A stretch of DNA of 64,000 nucleotides, from the NCBI GenBank assembly GCA_015680685.1, contig MNCI01006062.1, positions 989,118-1,053,117 on the forward strand, written 5' to 3'. Shown here piece after piece: positions 25,100-37,319 of this stretch. Within the stretch, counting starts at the first letter, position 1; every line of letters starts with the position of its first letter. Source of the DNA: Gnetum montanum (lineage: Eukaryota; Streptophyta; Gnetopsida; Gnetales; Gnetaceae). Made by a program: the position numbers and the translations under genes. The notes under the pieces were generated by a model that saw only the letters and a list, made by a program, of their open reading frames with translations, was not told where the DNA came from and searched no databases.

Positions 25100-27138
25100 C
25101 AATTCCGGAATTTTTTTATTCTTCATATGTTTTCCATTTCTTAATATTTTTCTCTTTTCTTGAGTCATTCTCTTTATGTTTTATGAATGTATTTTATGTT
25201 TTTATTAATAAAATTGCCAAGTCATGATGTAGAAGTCAACACTATGTGTTGGGTTTTTTGTGCTATGCTATCAAGATGATTGGGTAAGCAATCATGTAAA
25301 GAAGTGAGACCACCTCATCCATCCCTCCAATTCTCTGAATAAAAGGTCTTTTTCATGGAAACAATTTGGTTCTTCTTTTATGAAACTAAAATTAATCAAT
25401 GATCATTGTACCTTGAAGGAAGAGGGAATAACCAAGTGGGAATGGCAAAGTGTGTGACCTCAAGGGCACTTGTTGGGTTCTCTTCTTGACTTACTTCATG
25501 TGGTTTATGACTTCTCTTGGAATGTATCATCACTCCACCATCAACCAATAAAAAGAAAGCTTTATCTTTGCATGGTGTGGTTCCCATTCAAAAAAAATAA
25601 AAAAACAACAAAAAAGAAAAACAATAATGAGAATTCAAAGCACACCTCTTAGACATAATTATGGGCTACAAGCATTGGTTATGGGGCTGGAAAGACATGT
25701 TACCCATGACTAAAGGCACCCCTCTAACTAAGGCCCTTCCTTCCTTCTTCTCTTTTCTTCTCTTCTTAGAGTGATGATTATTCTTTGAGGTGTTTGTGGA
25801 CTCATGGTGGTTGGCAAGATGGAACACATCAATGCGAGGTCATTGTTCATGGTATGAACTTGGTCTAAACTTGGACAAATAGGTATGTTCATCATTTCAA
25901 TCACACCTATCCCAAAAACCTATTGTGGACATGGTCAAGTACCTTACATCCTAATATCTACAATCCCTTCTCATTCCATTATTCACCTCACTGTTGCATG
26001 TGATTATGAGCCTTTTGGTTTTGTGTAGTATAGTGCAACATCCTAATCATGGAAGTTGTGTGTTTTTTGGAACCAAGGCATGGTCTACATTTAACTTCTC
26101 AAGTGCACACAGACATCTCTAGAAGTGGTTATGCAAGGGCATTATGGCAAGAGCTTTTTTTAGGGATGACTCACTTACATAACTTTTGTTGATCATGGTT
26201 TTGAACTAACCTTCACATCTTCCAAAACATCAATGACAATTTCTTTGAATTTATGCATGATTTTAGGATTACTTCTCATCTATTTTATTAATTTTTCCTA
26301 CTTTTCTATTTCCATATCCATTAATATTTCTTGGCCATATTTTGAATTAGACCTTTAGTTTCGATTATTCAAACACTTATGTGCTTTTGGAGTTACGCTT
26401 ATTAGTCATGGGGGATAGGGATGCTTGCTTTAGAATTTTTGAAAATTTTCCAACATCCTATTTTTGAACATCATGGTAACTAATAGTAATTGATCAAAAT
26501 AATGTTAAAAACTTGATCATTTTAGTTACCTCATAGCCTTGGGCATAGTATGCTGTAATCACTTTGTGCTTAAAAGAAAACTAAGGGATCTAAAAAGGGT
26601 TAATTATTAAGAAAAATTTACCACAACTAATGTTAATCCTTTGGTGACTATAGGTGATGCTAAAAGAAACACCTAATGAAGAAGGTCTTTTGGTAGGCAC
26701 AAAAACAAAGCCAAGAGAGGGACAATGGAGGATATGACCATGGAAAAATCATAGCACATACAAGATAGTAGCTCAAGCATCACATGTTTGCTAGATTCAT
26801 GGGACAATGAGAAGAAATTTTAGTTCATCCTTCAAGAATGTTTGGCATAACTAGAAAAGCATCAACATAACAATCAAGGTTAAAAGTTTTCCACTAGTAG
26901 TGAGAACAAGAAGAATCATCTTCAGCGGATTTTTAAAGACCTCTACAAATTTGTAATCTTCAAAATCTATCTAATCTTTTTTTCATTCTATCATTTTGTA
27001 TGCATCCACTCGAATAAAATTTTGTAATGCAGCACTCAAAGTTAGTTAGTAGTTAGCATCAATCAATAATTTCATACCTTCTCAATTTTGTAAATAATTT
27101 CTTGGACCTATCCTATTAACTCGAGGATGATTTTTTAT
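25100..27138 (+). other. 3' noncoding region of element C
   Basis: No coding signal. 25560-25770 matches 56380-56630 of element F inverted, for example 'gggctacaagcattgg' at 25663 against its complement near 56509, and 'gacatgttacccatg'. Because F has this block between integrase and LTR, its position right after gag in C shows pol is missing. A polypurine-tract-like copy occurs at 26402-26414. Confidence 0.6.
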
Positions 27139-27153
27139 TTAGTCATGGGGGTA
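27139..27153 (+). other. Polypurine tract of element C
   Basis: TTTAGTCATGGGGGTA directly before the TGATGA start of the 3' LTR at 27154. Confidence 0.75.
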
Positions 27154-27757
27154 TGATGAATCATTAGTTGGCTGGGTTATCTGATAAAAAGTCATCTTGG
27201 CTCCAATAACAAGGCTCTAACATCCTAGCTCCAATAACAAGGCCCCAATATTGGGTATCCAACGTTAGAGCCTAGGATGTAACATCGGATATCCAATGTC
27301 AGGGGGTATGGACCAGCCTATCAATATCGCACTTGGGCACACAGTTTGGACAATAGTTTTGCATATTTTTTCATATTTTTGTTAATAAAGTAGCCAAATT
27401 CTTACAATTTTATTCTATAATCTTAGAGAATAGTCAGTGAGTGCCTATAAAGTAAATCTAAGTTAGTTGTACAAAGTCTTATTCAATTGGCAATGTACTT
27501 GGACATATTCCATGAATGGCAATAAGATAGAGATTGATTCTTATTCATTGTAGCACTTTGACTTAGATTAGATTTACTTTCCATGCAATTTTTTTTCATG
27601 TACTTAGTTAATATTTACATTTTCATACATGTTAATTAACTAGGCACATAAGTACAATCGCTTCGAGCATGCGTATGACTCTTGGTAATCCCAACAACGC
27701 TTAACATTTNACTTGTGATTCATATGGTTGGGCATAGGGGTACCTCACCACTCATCA
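27154..27757 (+). repeat. 3' LTR of element C, gapped
   Basis: Starts TGATGAATCATTAGTTGG and follows the 5' LTR to about 27709, then an N at 27710 replaces roughly 240 bp and the sequence resumes with the last 47 bp, ending TCATCA. U3 has an internal duplication ('ggctctaacatcctagctccaataacaagg'). Confidence 0.82.
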
Positions 27758-28555
27758 CTATTAGATACCTAATCTAACACTAGTCGTACTAAAACATTTT
27801 ACTTTACCTTGTCAAGCCTACTTAAAAAATTTATTTTACTATGCCAACACTTTCTCCTTTAATTTGTTTTCTCTTTTTAATGAGCCAGGTTCCATATTCT
27901 TTCTCCATTTCATTTTTGAACTCTATGTAAAGTTGAGATTGAGTTTGGATTGATTTAATATAAATTCAATCAGTATGTCACTTTATAGTTTATTTCCTTA
28001 ATCTATGTATGTAAGAGAAGTTACTACTTTGCCAAATGCTTAAAACACTAATTAACTATAGATGAAAACCTTTGCAACTGTTCAATGTAATGGGGATGAA
28101 TGCAAGGTTAACACAAAATATTTTTATATGGAAATTATTATTTTGAATTGAGGCATTTTTATAAAGTTTATTTAGGATATGGTGAATGAAACATATGGAA
28201 TAGTAGAGACAAAGAACCCATCACTGACTTGACTTAAAATGTAAGAGGCAAATACAATTTGATAATTGTAACTAAATTAAAGAGCATGTATATAAGTGGT
28301 ATGTAAGTGGTATGAAACATGGCAAATGAAATAAAACAATATATAACCATAAAAAAACTAAATAGTTAAGATATTAGTTGACATAAATATTAAATAGTGT
28401 TCACTATGATGTTTGAATTTATGTCATGAATGAATCAAATTATAATGGTGATGAAGATAATGACAATGAAATAATAAAGTAAATCATTACAAAACAAAAA
28501 ATGAAGAGTTTGCTTATTTTCTTGACATTTTAATGAAATAAATCATGATTTTTTA
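27758..28555. other. AT-rich spacer, nothing recognised
   Basis: No ORF, no repeat terminus and no motif seen. It may include the decayed 3' end (LTR) of the copia relic to the right. Confidence 0.4.
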
Positions 28556-29050
28556 TTACAAAGGTTGATTATATGCAAATTGTTTAACATTTTTTATACT
28601 TAGAGGCTTAGTGAAACTATCACCAAACTGATCTTTTTTATTGATTGAAATGAATCCTTCAAGAAACATATAATAAATATAATGCACTATAACATCAATA
28701 TGCTTAGTATCCTCTTGGAAAAATAGATTTCTAATCAACCTAATAACACTCCAATTGGTGCAACTACTTCAATTTACTAATAAGGTTAACAATAACTTTG
28801 TATTCTACAGAGATAAGGAGATTGCTCTTTGTTTTGTTAACCATCACAAAATTATATTACCACAATGTTTAATAAGAAATCTAGTTATTAAACATTATGA
28901 TTGGATATTCACCATAATTTATATTTATATAACTTTCAAGATCAATTTTGAAGAACAATCATAGATTAGACCATAGTCATTCATACATTTAAGGTATCTC
29001 AATACGCTTATGCCCAAGGATAATTGAGTTTTTTGTAGGTTTTTTATTGA
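28556..29050 (-). pseudogene. Ty1/copia RNase H, C-terminal relic
   Basis: Minus strand 28738-28556 reads FFQEDTKHIDVIVHYIYYMF then KDQFGDSFTKPL, the standard end of copia polyproteins (family: RTKHIEVDCHFIRE...DQLADIFTKPL). The Asp of DIFTK is kept as D-S-F. Reading further right is fragmentary. It joins the RT relic upstream on the same strand. Confidence 0.8.
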
Positions 29051-29700
29051 ACTAAGATAATAGATTCACAGAATATGAAATATCTAATCTTGTATTAGCT
29101 AAGTGGATCAATCTTTCAATTAATCTCTTACGCACCATGGGATCAAAAATGGGTTTAGAATCATCAACCTATGGCATGCTACCTAGACTAAGCAGCATAG
29201 AACATGATTTACAATCCAGTATATTGTGTTCTTTCAAAAAGTCTAAAACATATTTTCCCTAGGTTATCTTTACCTGGTTAGGTAATTGATAAATCTCAAA
29301 ACTAAAGCAATAATTAAGTAGACCTAGGTATGACATTTCAAACTTGGGTTTCAATCAATTTTTAACATTTTTAATCAATTGAGCATTCTCCTAAATGATA
29401 ATAATATTATCAACATATAATAACATTAGCATAGCCCTTCCTTATTCCTACTTCTACAACATAAAGATTTGTATTTGCACTTGATCATTTGAACCCAATC
29501 TAATGTACAAGCACATCAAATTTTATGTACCATTCATAGAGAGTTTATCTTAACCCATATAGGGACTTTCTTAGTCTATAAACATGATCAAAAAATTTAC
29601 CATCCATAAAGACTTCAAGTTGATAAATAAAAAGTCTTCTTAAATATTTCCATTAAGAAAGGTTGATTTTATGTCAACTTGAAACAATGTTAACTGCATG
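29050..29700 (-). pseudogene. Ty1/copia reverse transcriptase relic
   Basis: From 29690 leftward the minus strand reads QVDIKSTFLNGNI (family: QMDVKTAFLNGDL), then VYRLRKSLYGLR at about 29583-29551 and WYIKFD. The catalytic YVDD box is present as YVDN at 29406-29417, so the second Asp is lost through a G-to-A change. Further left, KYVLDFLKEHNILDCK matches the end of RT. Stops and shifts are frequent. Confidence 0.8.
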
Positions 29701-30430
29701 TTGTAGCTACAAATAATATACATCTTATTCTTCTCTATTTCATGATACGTGCAAATGTCTTTTTATAATTAATGAATTTTTGCTAGGGAAAAACCTCTAA
29801 TTAGAAGATGTGTTGTGTATTTATCCACCATGTCATTAGCTTTTCTTTTAACTCAAAGCATCCACTTTCTTATCAAGAAATTTATTTGTTGAGGTTTCAA
29901 TTCTAATTTTTCATTAACATATTATACTATGCTTTCATTATAACATTCCATTGCAAGGCTTCTTGTATTCTCACTAGTTCTCTTATTTCTAATGCAATAT
30001 CCAATTAGTCATCTTAGAATGATCTTATGAAATAAATATCTTTCTACTTCTTATTCTATTAAATTTAATTCATCTATAGTTTCAAATCTACTAGTTTTAA
30101 CTAATTTAACTAGTTTTTAAATACAAAGCTTGTAGATGTATAGTGGAAAAAATAGTGGTAATATTCTCCACATCCATAACAACTTCTTCTTCATCATCTT
30201 TTTTTATCAAGTTTCCACAAGGTCATAAATCATTTCTAACTTCTAGAGAACTTGCCATAGACTTTTCCGTTTCTTGATAAGTCACAATATGATGTAGATT
30301 TTCAAAAAATTTGTTAAAAGAAACATCAAGTGGTAATCCCAATATAACCTTGGATTCTACAATGAGGATGTTATAACATAAAATAAGTGAATCATAGATA
30401 CACACAAAGTTTTATATAAGTTTATAACTT

Positions 30431-30505
30431 GATGTTACTTAGTAGAATCAAACCTAAGACCTCGGGTTACTAACCCAAGATCCATACCACTAAGCTAACA
30501 CCTCA
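30431..30505 (-). ncRNA. tRNA-like sequence (possible SINE head or tRNA pseudogene)
   Basis: The minus strand contains a box-A-like TAGCTTAGTGGTA, an anticodon-arm-like hairpin TTGGG-TTAGTAA-CCCGA (would be AGT, Thr) and a box-B-like GGTTTGATTCT at normal spacing. The T stem does not pair well, so it is not a working tRNA. It lies in the copia relic between integrase and RT, which suggests an inserted tRNA-derived SINE; no tail or duplication was identified. Confidence 0.35.
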
Positions 30506-30689
30506 TTATTTTATAATTTTCCACAATGTTCTTGGGGGATATGGATATAATGTATCTTCCCAAGAGGACATAGATGTAATATCAACACATTTTTATTGGT
30601 GAACTATTTCTTTATTGGCAAAGTATTTAAACAATTGTAATTAAAATTCTATTAACAATATGTACTCCAATATATGCCACTTCTATTCA

Positions 30690-30940
30690 TAAAAGCTTTG
30701 ATACTTGAGTTTGATTTATCATGCATTGTACCATCTCAATTATAGGTTCATTCTTTCTTTTTACAACACCATTTTTTCATGGAGTATAGGCCCCATGAAC
30801 TCCTCTTTTATTTTATATCGATTATAATAGGGTCTAAACTCATTTGAAGTATATTCTGCTCCATCGTTAGATCTCAACACTTTAAATTTGCAATTCCTTG
30901 TAAGGTCAATACAAAGAAGGAACATTTTATGTTTTCATAT
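30690..30940 (-). pseudogene. Ty1/copia integrase relic
   Basis: Minus strand 30900-30841 reads KFKVLRSNDGAEYTSNEF (family: LRSDNGGEYTSNEF), followed in another frame by KNGVVKRKNEPIIEMVQCM near 30780-30740 (family: QQNGVVERKNRTI). The catalytic Asp of RSDNG is Asn. Orientation and order (integrase right of RT on the minus strand) are correct for copia. Gag and the 5' LTR are not recognisable. Confidence 0.75.
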
Positions 30941-32223
30941 AGAATTTTTTATTGTGGATTGAGCCATTTCTTCTTACATATAAGGTTCCTTAATGTTACA
31001 TGTTTCTATATCATAAATATCCAATGTTCATAAAAATAAGTTTAAAAAATAATTTTAGAGATAACTTTAATACTACATTTATTTAATTTCTCCTTAAAAA
31101 TTTTAAAAATAAATGTTACTTTTACACCACCAAGCCTATTCTTTGGTAAGGTGTACTATTATTGGGTGTTTTGGACTTTTCATTCCATTAGACATGTATT
31201 TTAAAGGTGGTGTACTAAACACATCATTAACACCTCTTTAATGTTGGGAGGGCCACCTATTTGATTTCCTTAAATTAGGTTGAATTCAAATTTATCATTA
31301 TTATTTCCATTTTTCCCTTGCCTAATATATGCATGCACCATCTAATAGAGTAAGCACATGAAGGTTTTCCAACCTTGCATCTCATTATCTCCATGAAGTG
31401 AATTCTCTCAAGCTAGTAAACACATTGTAACTAATCCTCCACCACCTTGCTCCACTCATGAACAATCATTTTGATTTTTACCATTTTAATCATTTTACAA
31501 AATTCCTTTAACACATTTCAATTACTTTTGGTTGTTTCTTTAAGGATGCATGATAGCATCTACAAACCTTTGAAACACTCACATACCCATAATGTAATAG
31601 ACAATGACATTGCTTGTAGTATGTTTCATATAATATCTTGAGGTATTACTATTTAATGGTTTTTTACTCTTCTCTACTATTCTATTGAAACTTGGTATTA
31701 CTTCAAAACAAAGTACATAGGACAAATATACATTTAGGAACTATAATGTTAGGTAGATAGCTAACCATAGTAATTATCCATCAAATCCTTTACCTACCTT
31801 AATGTTCAATCCATAATAGATGGGATAAACACACTAAGATGATGATGATTATAATCTTAACAAGAAAGAACCTCTCATGTCTCAATATTTCCCTTAGTTA
31901 ATACTAAGAATGAAAAAATATAAGTAATGAAAGGAAAACCAAAGAAGACACAAGCTTTCATGAATGTTTCTAGTCTTCTTTAGTATAAAGTCTTGATCAA
32001 TTATATAAATATTTTATATAACAAATTCATCCTCAACTAGTAAGAAATAACATTAACTCAAAAATCATAAACAATGGTGATAAGAAATATATAGCTAATG
32101 GTAAAGGTTCTTAACATAGTATTTTTCTCAAGCTACTAATCAATGATGAAAATAATGCACATTGATTTTCAAGTGAATCTCCCTTTTCTTAGGAAGGTTG
32201 CTACTTTCTTACAACTTTCTATG
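30941..32223. other. Decayed DNA, no gene recognised
   Basis: Probably includes the 5' half of the copia relic but no motif can be read. Element D begins at 32224. Confidence 0.35.
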
Positions 32224-33157
32224 TAATGAGCGATGAGCATGCTTCATGCATAATCATAAATATCTACAAGCATTATAGTATATCATGTCATAATCCATGG
32301 ACAAGATAGATAAATGTCTACCATAGTAATAATGATCATAAGACACTGTCTTCTAAGCCACACTCATAGTAGGCTTAAGTTGTATGATTAGGTATGATTG
32401 AGGCATATGATAATGATGTTATGATGGCTCATATATACTAATTATAAAATTAACTAATAATAGAAATTAACTAAAAATAGTAAATTACTAGAAATAGAAA
32501 TTAATCCTAACTGACCTAAGGATGATGAGTGTTTGCTTCATCACCCTTTCAATGCATTCCTAAATTCACAAGCCAACTAATCATTGGACAAAACAATTTA
32601 ACTAATAACTAGGATTACCAAGTTAATTCATGTTTAACATTTACAATTTTAACATACTCATTATACCATAACTATGATGCTTGGAAATGTAAATATTACA
32701 CTAATCAATGATAATAAATTATAATAAGGTAAAATGCTTGAAAATTTAAATCTAATCTAATTCAAAGTATTGTAATGAAAATGAATCAATTTCAATATTT
32801 ATTATGGGTCATAGTCACATCTAGGTACAACCACTTGAACAAAGACATAGTGTTGTAATGAACTTGAATAAATTTCAATCTTTATTATGGTTCATAGTCA
32901 CATTTAGGTATGACCACTCAAACAAAGACTATAGACAATGGACTTAATTATACATTAAAAGTAATTGCTAATTGTTATAAATAACAAAATAAAAAACTAC
33001 AAGAGCTTTAGTGCAACTACTACTAATATGATATAAATCTACCCTAGTTCATGCATCTATATAGATAAAAGCATTAAATGCATTGATGCACATGTGCCAA
33101 CACATAAATAGATGCTTTGGTTTATCATCAAAAAGAAAAAAAATTCATTATTTATCA
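32224..33157 (-). repeat. 3' LTR of element D (old TGATGA-family copy)
   Basis: 934 bp, decayed. The left end TAATGAGCGATGAGC matches TGATGAGTGGTGAGG; the right end is TTTATCA followed by a decayed polypurine tract. Shared landmarks in order: 'ttgaggcatatgat', 'gatgagtgtttgcttcat', 'ggattaccaag', 'tttcaatctttattatgg', 'tatatagataaaa'. A 60-bp segment around 32770-32840 is duplicated at 32850-32930 ('tttcaat.tttattatgg.tcatagtcacat'). Confidence 0.72.
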
Positions 33158-33299
33158 TAACCCCATCATTGAATCAATACTCATCCTTAAACTATATAAA
33201 GTAGACAAATCTAACTACAAAATTAATGGGATAACGTTGATTGACTGACTAACAAACTTTATATATCAAAATTACAAGTGCTACATGACAACACAATTT

Positions 33300-34647
33300 G
33301 GATGGTATTCTTATATATTATAAAAAAATAAACTGACTCATCATACAAATAACAAAAATTTACAAAAATTTTCAATGAAGTTAAAGTCCAATTAGCATCG
33401 ACTCCTTCATTTTCTTTTTCCACATTATATTAAGTCATTTAAACTTTCGTTTATCTATCCATGAATTCCCGATTGTGGATGCAAGTTTTGCATTCTTGGT
33501 TAGCATGTGGACATTCCACAGACATGATAGAGTGGGAAAGAGCTTTTTGGCATTGATAAACCAAGATGCAAATAGACACCATTCATGCTTTATATTTTGT
33601 ATTTCCTATTTTCAAGCTTATTTATCACTCATTCTACTTACCAACTCTTCTGCTACATTCTACTACCTCATGTAATTACTTTTCTATGCTTCCTTCTTGG
33701 TCATATATGCCTGTAGCTTACCTTTTACCTAATTGTGACCTTGAACTTCATGTTTATAAAGTGAGAATGTATCAATTACTTAGTTCTCTAGCTTGCTTGT
33801 GGGCTTTCCTGCTATGACAAAGGTAATGTTAAAGTAGCATGGGTTGATGAGTTCAAGGTCATGGGTGAGATCCTCGATCTAGAGATCTTTCTTTACTAGC
33901 AAATTCTTACTCATCTCACCCACAACATTAATGGCATCTTTTTCATACATCCACAGTAATATTTTGGATATCACTCTTAAGTTTGGCTTATGTCATTTTC
34001 AGATCCTTCTGATTAATTTCCTTTTGTTAGCCAACTTTATCTCTTTAGTGATTCTTAATGTTCTTGAATTTTTTAGCTTATCTTTATATATCACAACCTT
34101 CAATGTTGTTTGTTATCTAATGAGACATATCTCTTGTATGGAAAGATTCTTATTCTTTCTTACCAACCCAACTATTTTAAAGTTTTCCTTTGTATATTCT
34201 TATTTAATGTGTTGTATTTGGGCTTTAAATGCATCATATTTCTTTCTTACAATTTTTTACCTTATGTTTTTCTATAGAAAGCTCCTTATTTTCTACTTTT
34301 AGCTTAATAATTCTTGTATTTTAGACAATAATATCTTACTCTAGCCTACGATGCTCTCCATTTGGTTCTTTTCTTAATCATTAAGGCTTCTTAATAAGTA
34401 GCTCACAATCATTCATTTTTAGATTTTTTAAATTTATCAATGTCCTCAAGAGCAATATCTCTGCTAGAGTTCAATCAAGTTATACATCAACCTAAGAATC
34501 TACCTCATTTTACTTGTCTATTGCTTCAACCAATACTAACTTCCCTTTGATAATAACTTAGATTGAAGGATAGTAACATCCTTATGGATGTCAAATGTTT
34601 TAGCAAGCTCCTACAATGTGCTTAGTAATTTCCTCAAGCATTATTTA
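33300..34647 (-). pseudogene. ORFX of element D, C-terminal coiled-coil part, broken
   Basis: The minus strand lies directly upstream of the 3' LTR, as in element B. 34520-34600 aligns with 10250-10330 of B ('actaacttcccttt...gtaacatcc.tatg.gatgtcaaa'), inside the coiled-coil part of ORFX. Translation is Lys/Leu/Glu-rich but full of stops. A LINE interrupts it at 34648, and the ORF resumes at 35084. Confidence 0.5.
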
Positions 34648-34657
34648 TGCTCTGCTA

Positions 34658-35073
34658 CAAAAATACAAATTCTTTGATGGATGTTGAATATTACTATAAG
34701 AGATAAACTACATAATANGCTTTGATGGATGTTGAATATTACTATAAGAGATAAACTACATAATACAAACATTAGATGAAAACTTGGAGTAGCTTCTATT
34801 TTAAATAAGCTACAAGAATGGTAGCTTAGATGGTTTGAACATGTGCAAAGGAGATCAAACAATGAGCCTATAAGCAAAGGTTGCTACACCATAGTTTCAG
34901 AAAAGCCACTAAAAGGAAGACCAAAGAAGACATAGAAAAAAATGATTGAAGATGATTTAAAGAAACCATAAATAAATAAATATCGAGATCTTCATAGGGG
35001 TGAATGGAAAAAAAGAACTCATGTAGCTGATCCCATTTTGTTGGGATGAGGCTAGGATGATGATGATTAGTTG
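34658..35073 (+). mobile_element. RTE-type LINE, 5'-truncated 3' end
   Basis: Translation (plus, 34689 onward) follows the C terminus of plant RTE reverse transcriptases: LRWFEHVQRRS near 34820-34855, LKGRPKKT near 34908-34930, EWKKRTHVADPI near 35005-35040, and a 3' end 'tttgttgggatgaggctaggatgatgatgat'. A near-perfect 10-bp target duplication flanks it (TGCTCTGCTA 34648-34657, TGCTCTACTA 35074-35083), so insertion into ORFX of element D is well supported. True length is uncertain by the 47 bp around the N at 34718. Confidence 0.8.
34672..34765. repeat. 46-bp direct repeat on both sides of N 34718 (contig overlap)
   Basis: 34672-34717 and 34720-34765 are identical. The single N between them indicates two overlapping contig ends that were not merged, so one copy should be removed. 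Confidence 0.88.
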
Positions 35074-35083
35074 TGCTCTACTA

Positions 35084-35505
35084 TCATCATCTACTCAAAT
35101 GCCTCTACTTTTTCTTGTTACTCTAATTATCTTCTTGAACTTGAAAACATCATTATTCTATTGGATGTTAACATCAGTTGTTGATGTTACAGGGATATTC
35201 AATTTGGCATTACTATACTCAATAACAATGCAAACATTTTCTTCATGTCCTTCATAAGAAAGTATAACCATTATCACACTACTACATTCCTTTAGCATCA
35301 CATAGAAAGATGATGCATTACCAAAGATGGTTGGCCAATCATCAAATAGTCTAAATGAAACATTCCTTATTACTAGATTCATTACCATTTAGCTTTATGC
35401 TCTTAAAGTGGTTGCTAAAATTTCATCAATATCTTAGCTCCTTCAACTAATTTCTTTGTGTGGCTCTCTTGATTCGACTCAATATTAGCATGGTGAGGCA
35501 ACACA
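35084..35505 (-). pseudogene. ORFX of element D, upstream part, broken
   Basis: Continues ORFX after the LINE. 35165-35240 aligns with 10440-10500 of element B (around 'acatcagttgttgatgttacagg' against 'atctactactggcacaacaagg'). A 76-residue open frame (35388-35158) includes SVIMVILSYEGHEENVCIVI. The N-terminal domain is lost because the chromovirus starts at 35511. Confidence 0.42.
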
Positions 35506-36162
35506 CATCTTGTAACATCCTCCTACCTATCCTAGGCTAAGCTAACAAGGCATTACATAGATCTAACCACCTTAGACTCCTTCTTATGGCTACAAAACTA
35601 AGGTAAGATCAAAATGCTATTGCTAGTAAAGCATCAAAATATATTCACAAAATGATAAGGATAATTATCTATGCAATCACTAGGATGAAATATGTATAAA
35701 CAATGATCACAAAATAATAACATGATAAGATATTATTATTATGAATCAAAAGCATATTATACATGTATGTCTAACAATTTTACATAATGATACAAAGACT
35801 AATATGATAGCAACTTATAATCAAAACAATCATATTAAATATACCAAGTTATATTGAATATATCATCATATAACCAAGAATATTATCACTATAAAACTAC
35901 TCTAGAAAAAGCACACAAAGTAATAATGGCCAAGGCATAAACTCATTTTTAAAATTACACATGCTCTAGTACATATATAACTATCATGTATCTGGTAAAA
36001 CCATAATCATGAAAATAAACTATAGATATGAATCAATAGTGCTAGCATCCTACCAATACGAAATATTCACTACTCCTACCAATTAAATAATTATGAAATA
36101 AAGAGGACACTACTAAAGTTCATAATATATGAACTAACTATATATTAGTCCATCAATACATA

Positions 36163-37319
36163 AGGATCGTTGAACTTAGAAGGGAAGGTGAATAAGTTTC
36201 CCAGATTAAAATGGTTAAGACAGGGTGCACACACCAAATTTAACATGGTTTCCCAACTTGGGTAGTCCACACTTGGAGGGTAGTTCACAAGCATACTTCT
36301 AGACTTTGTTCCTTCTAAAATATGGTTTGAAGGGAACCACACCCTATGCAAGCTCTAAGCTCTACTTAAAAGTGATTTGATGCTATGAATTCACTCAACC
36401 CCACAAGGTCCCAACAAGCTTAGAATGTGATTTCTAAGATCCCACAACCTTTACAACTTGAGCTCCACTCCGGAGTGTTGTGGCCCTACACCAACACTCA
36501 ATCTGATAGGATCTCAACAAGTTCAAGCAAGATGCCTTCCCACAAGAAGCACATCAACCCTACAAGGCAACAATAGACAAAAAAAATCACAAAGAAAGAA
36601 TGCAACTAAGTTTGTTGATCCTTGCACTTTGAGGTACAACTCACTTTGACCAATTACAACAGATAAAAGATAGTACAATAAGGAACAATAACAAGAGAAT
36701 GATGTATACTACGATTGCTTAACAATGACACTTGATAGTACACAAAGCTTTCTTATTTCCCAATGAGCATGAAGTCTTCTTATAGCCAATATTTTTTCAA
36801 AGTCACCTCAAAATTTGTGTAACAACTATATAACAGTCACTAGAGACATCTTCTTTGAGACTAAGACATCTTTCTGTATTAGGCCTTCATTCTAGAAAGA
36901 CATTCTTTTCATGAAATATGTCTTTCTCACTAGAAAGATGTCTACTATTTTTAGAAGACATCTTTGAAATTGGAAAGACACCTCTTCTACAAGGGCCAAA
37001 AATGAAACTACTTGTTTTGATGCTAGGGGTCTTTGGATGCCTCCAAACGAGTCCCCATAGACCTTATAACCTCCTAGACTCATCAAAATGAGCCAAAAAC
37101 ACTTCAAAATATGCCAAAACGTCCAAGAATAATCTTCAAAAAAAATAGACACATTTTTCTTAAATTCTTCATATTCATCAATGCTCCTTTAAGTTCTTGT
37201 GATCCCAACTTTGCATGTGAGTCCTTGAGTCCTTTGCTCTTGCTCCTATAAGAACAACAACCACACAAACATCCTTGTACTCCATTTTCTTTAATGTTTT
37301 GACATACCAAAAGGTCAAT
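36163..37319. mobile_element. 1157-bp insertion in the chromovirus LTR with 8-bp target duplication
   Basis: AATACATA at 36155-36162 and 37320-37327 flanks sequence absent from the sister LTR (near 46340). An 8-bp duplication fits hAT-type transposons, but the ends (AGGATCGTTG... and ...AAGGTCAAT) show no clear inverted repeat. Contents: no known protein; 37104-37436 and 36892-37152 are open on the minus strand but look accidental. It could be a decayed non-autonomous hAT or another insertion type. Confidence 0.5.

Larger units (their letters stand above)
21728..27757 (+). mobile_element. Element C: gag-only TGATGA-family LTR retrotransposon
   Basis: Plus-strand element of 6.0 kb: 5' LTR (21728-22569), tRNA-Asp-type primer site (22571-22588), gag (22702 to about 24640), noncoding 3' region shared with element F (about 25100-27138), polypurine tract and 3' LTR (27154-27757). 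There is no RT, RNase H or integrase signal between gag and the 3' region, so pol is deleted. The flanking pentamers differ (ACCCT and CTATT), and an N at 27710 sits in the 3' LTR, so the outer end may have been joined from another copy. Confidence 0.8.

Noticed and set aside
33475-34302. Plus-strand ORFs of 66-123 residues, Phe/Leu-rich and membrane-like
   Set aside because: Antisense of the Lys/Glu-rich ORFX relic; hydrophobicity comes from reading coiled-coil codons backwards.
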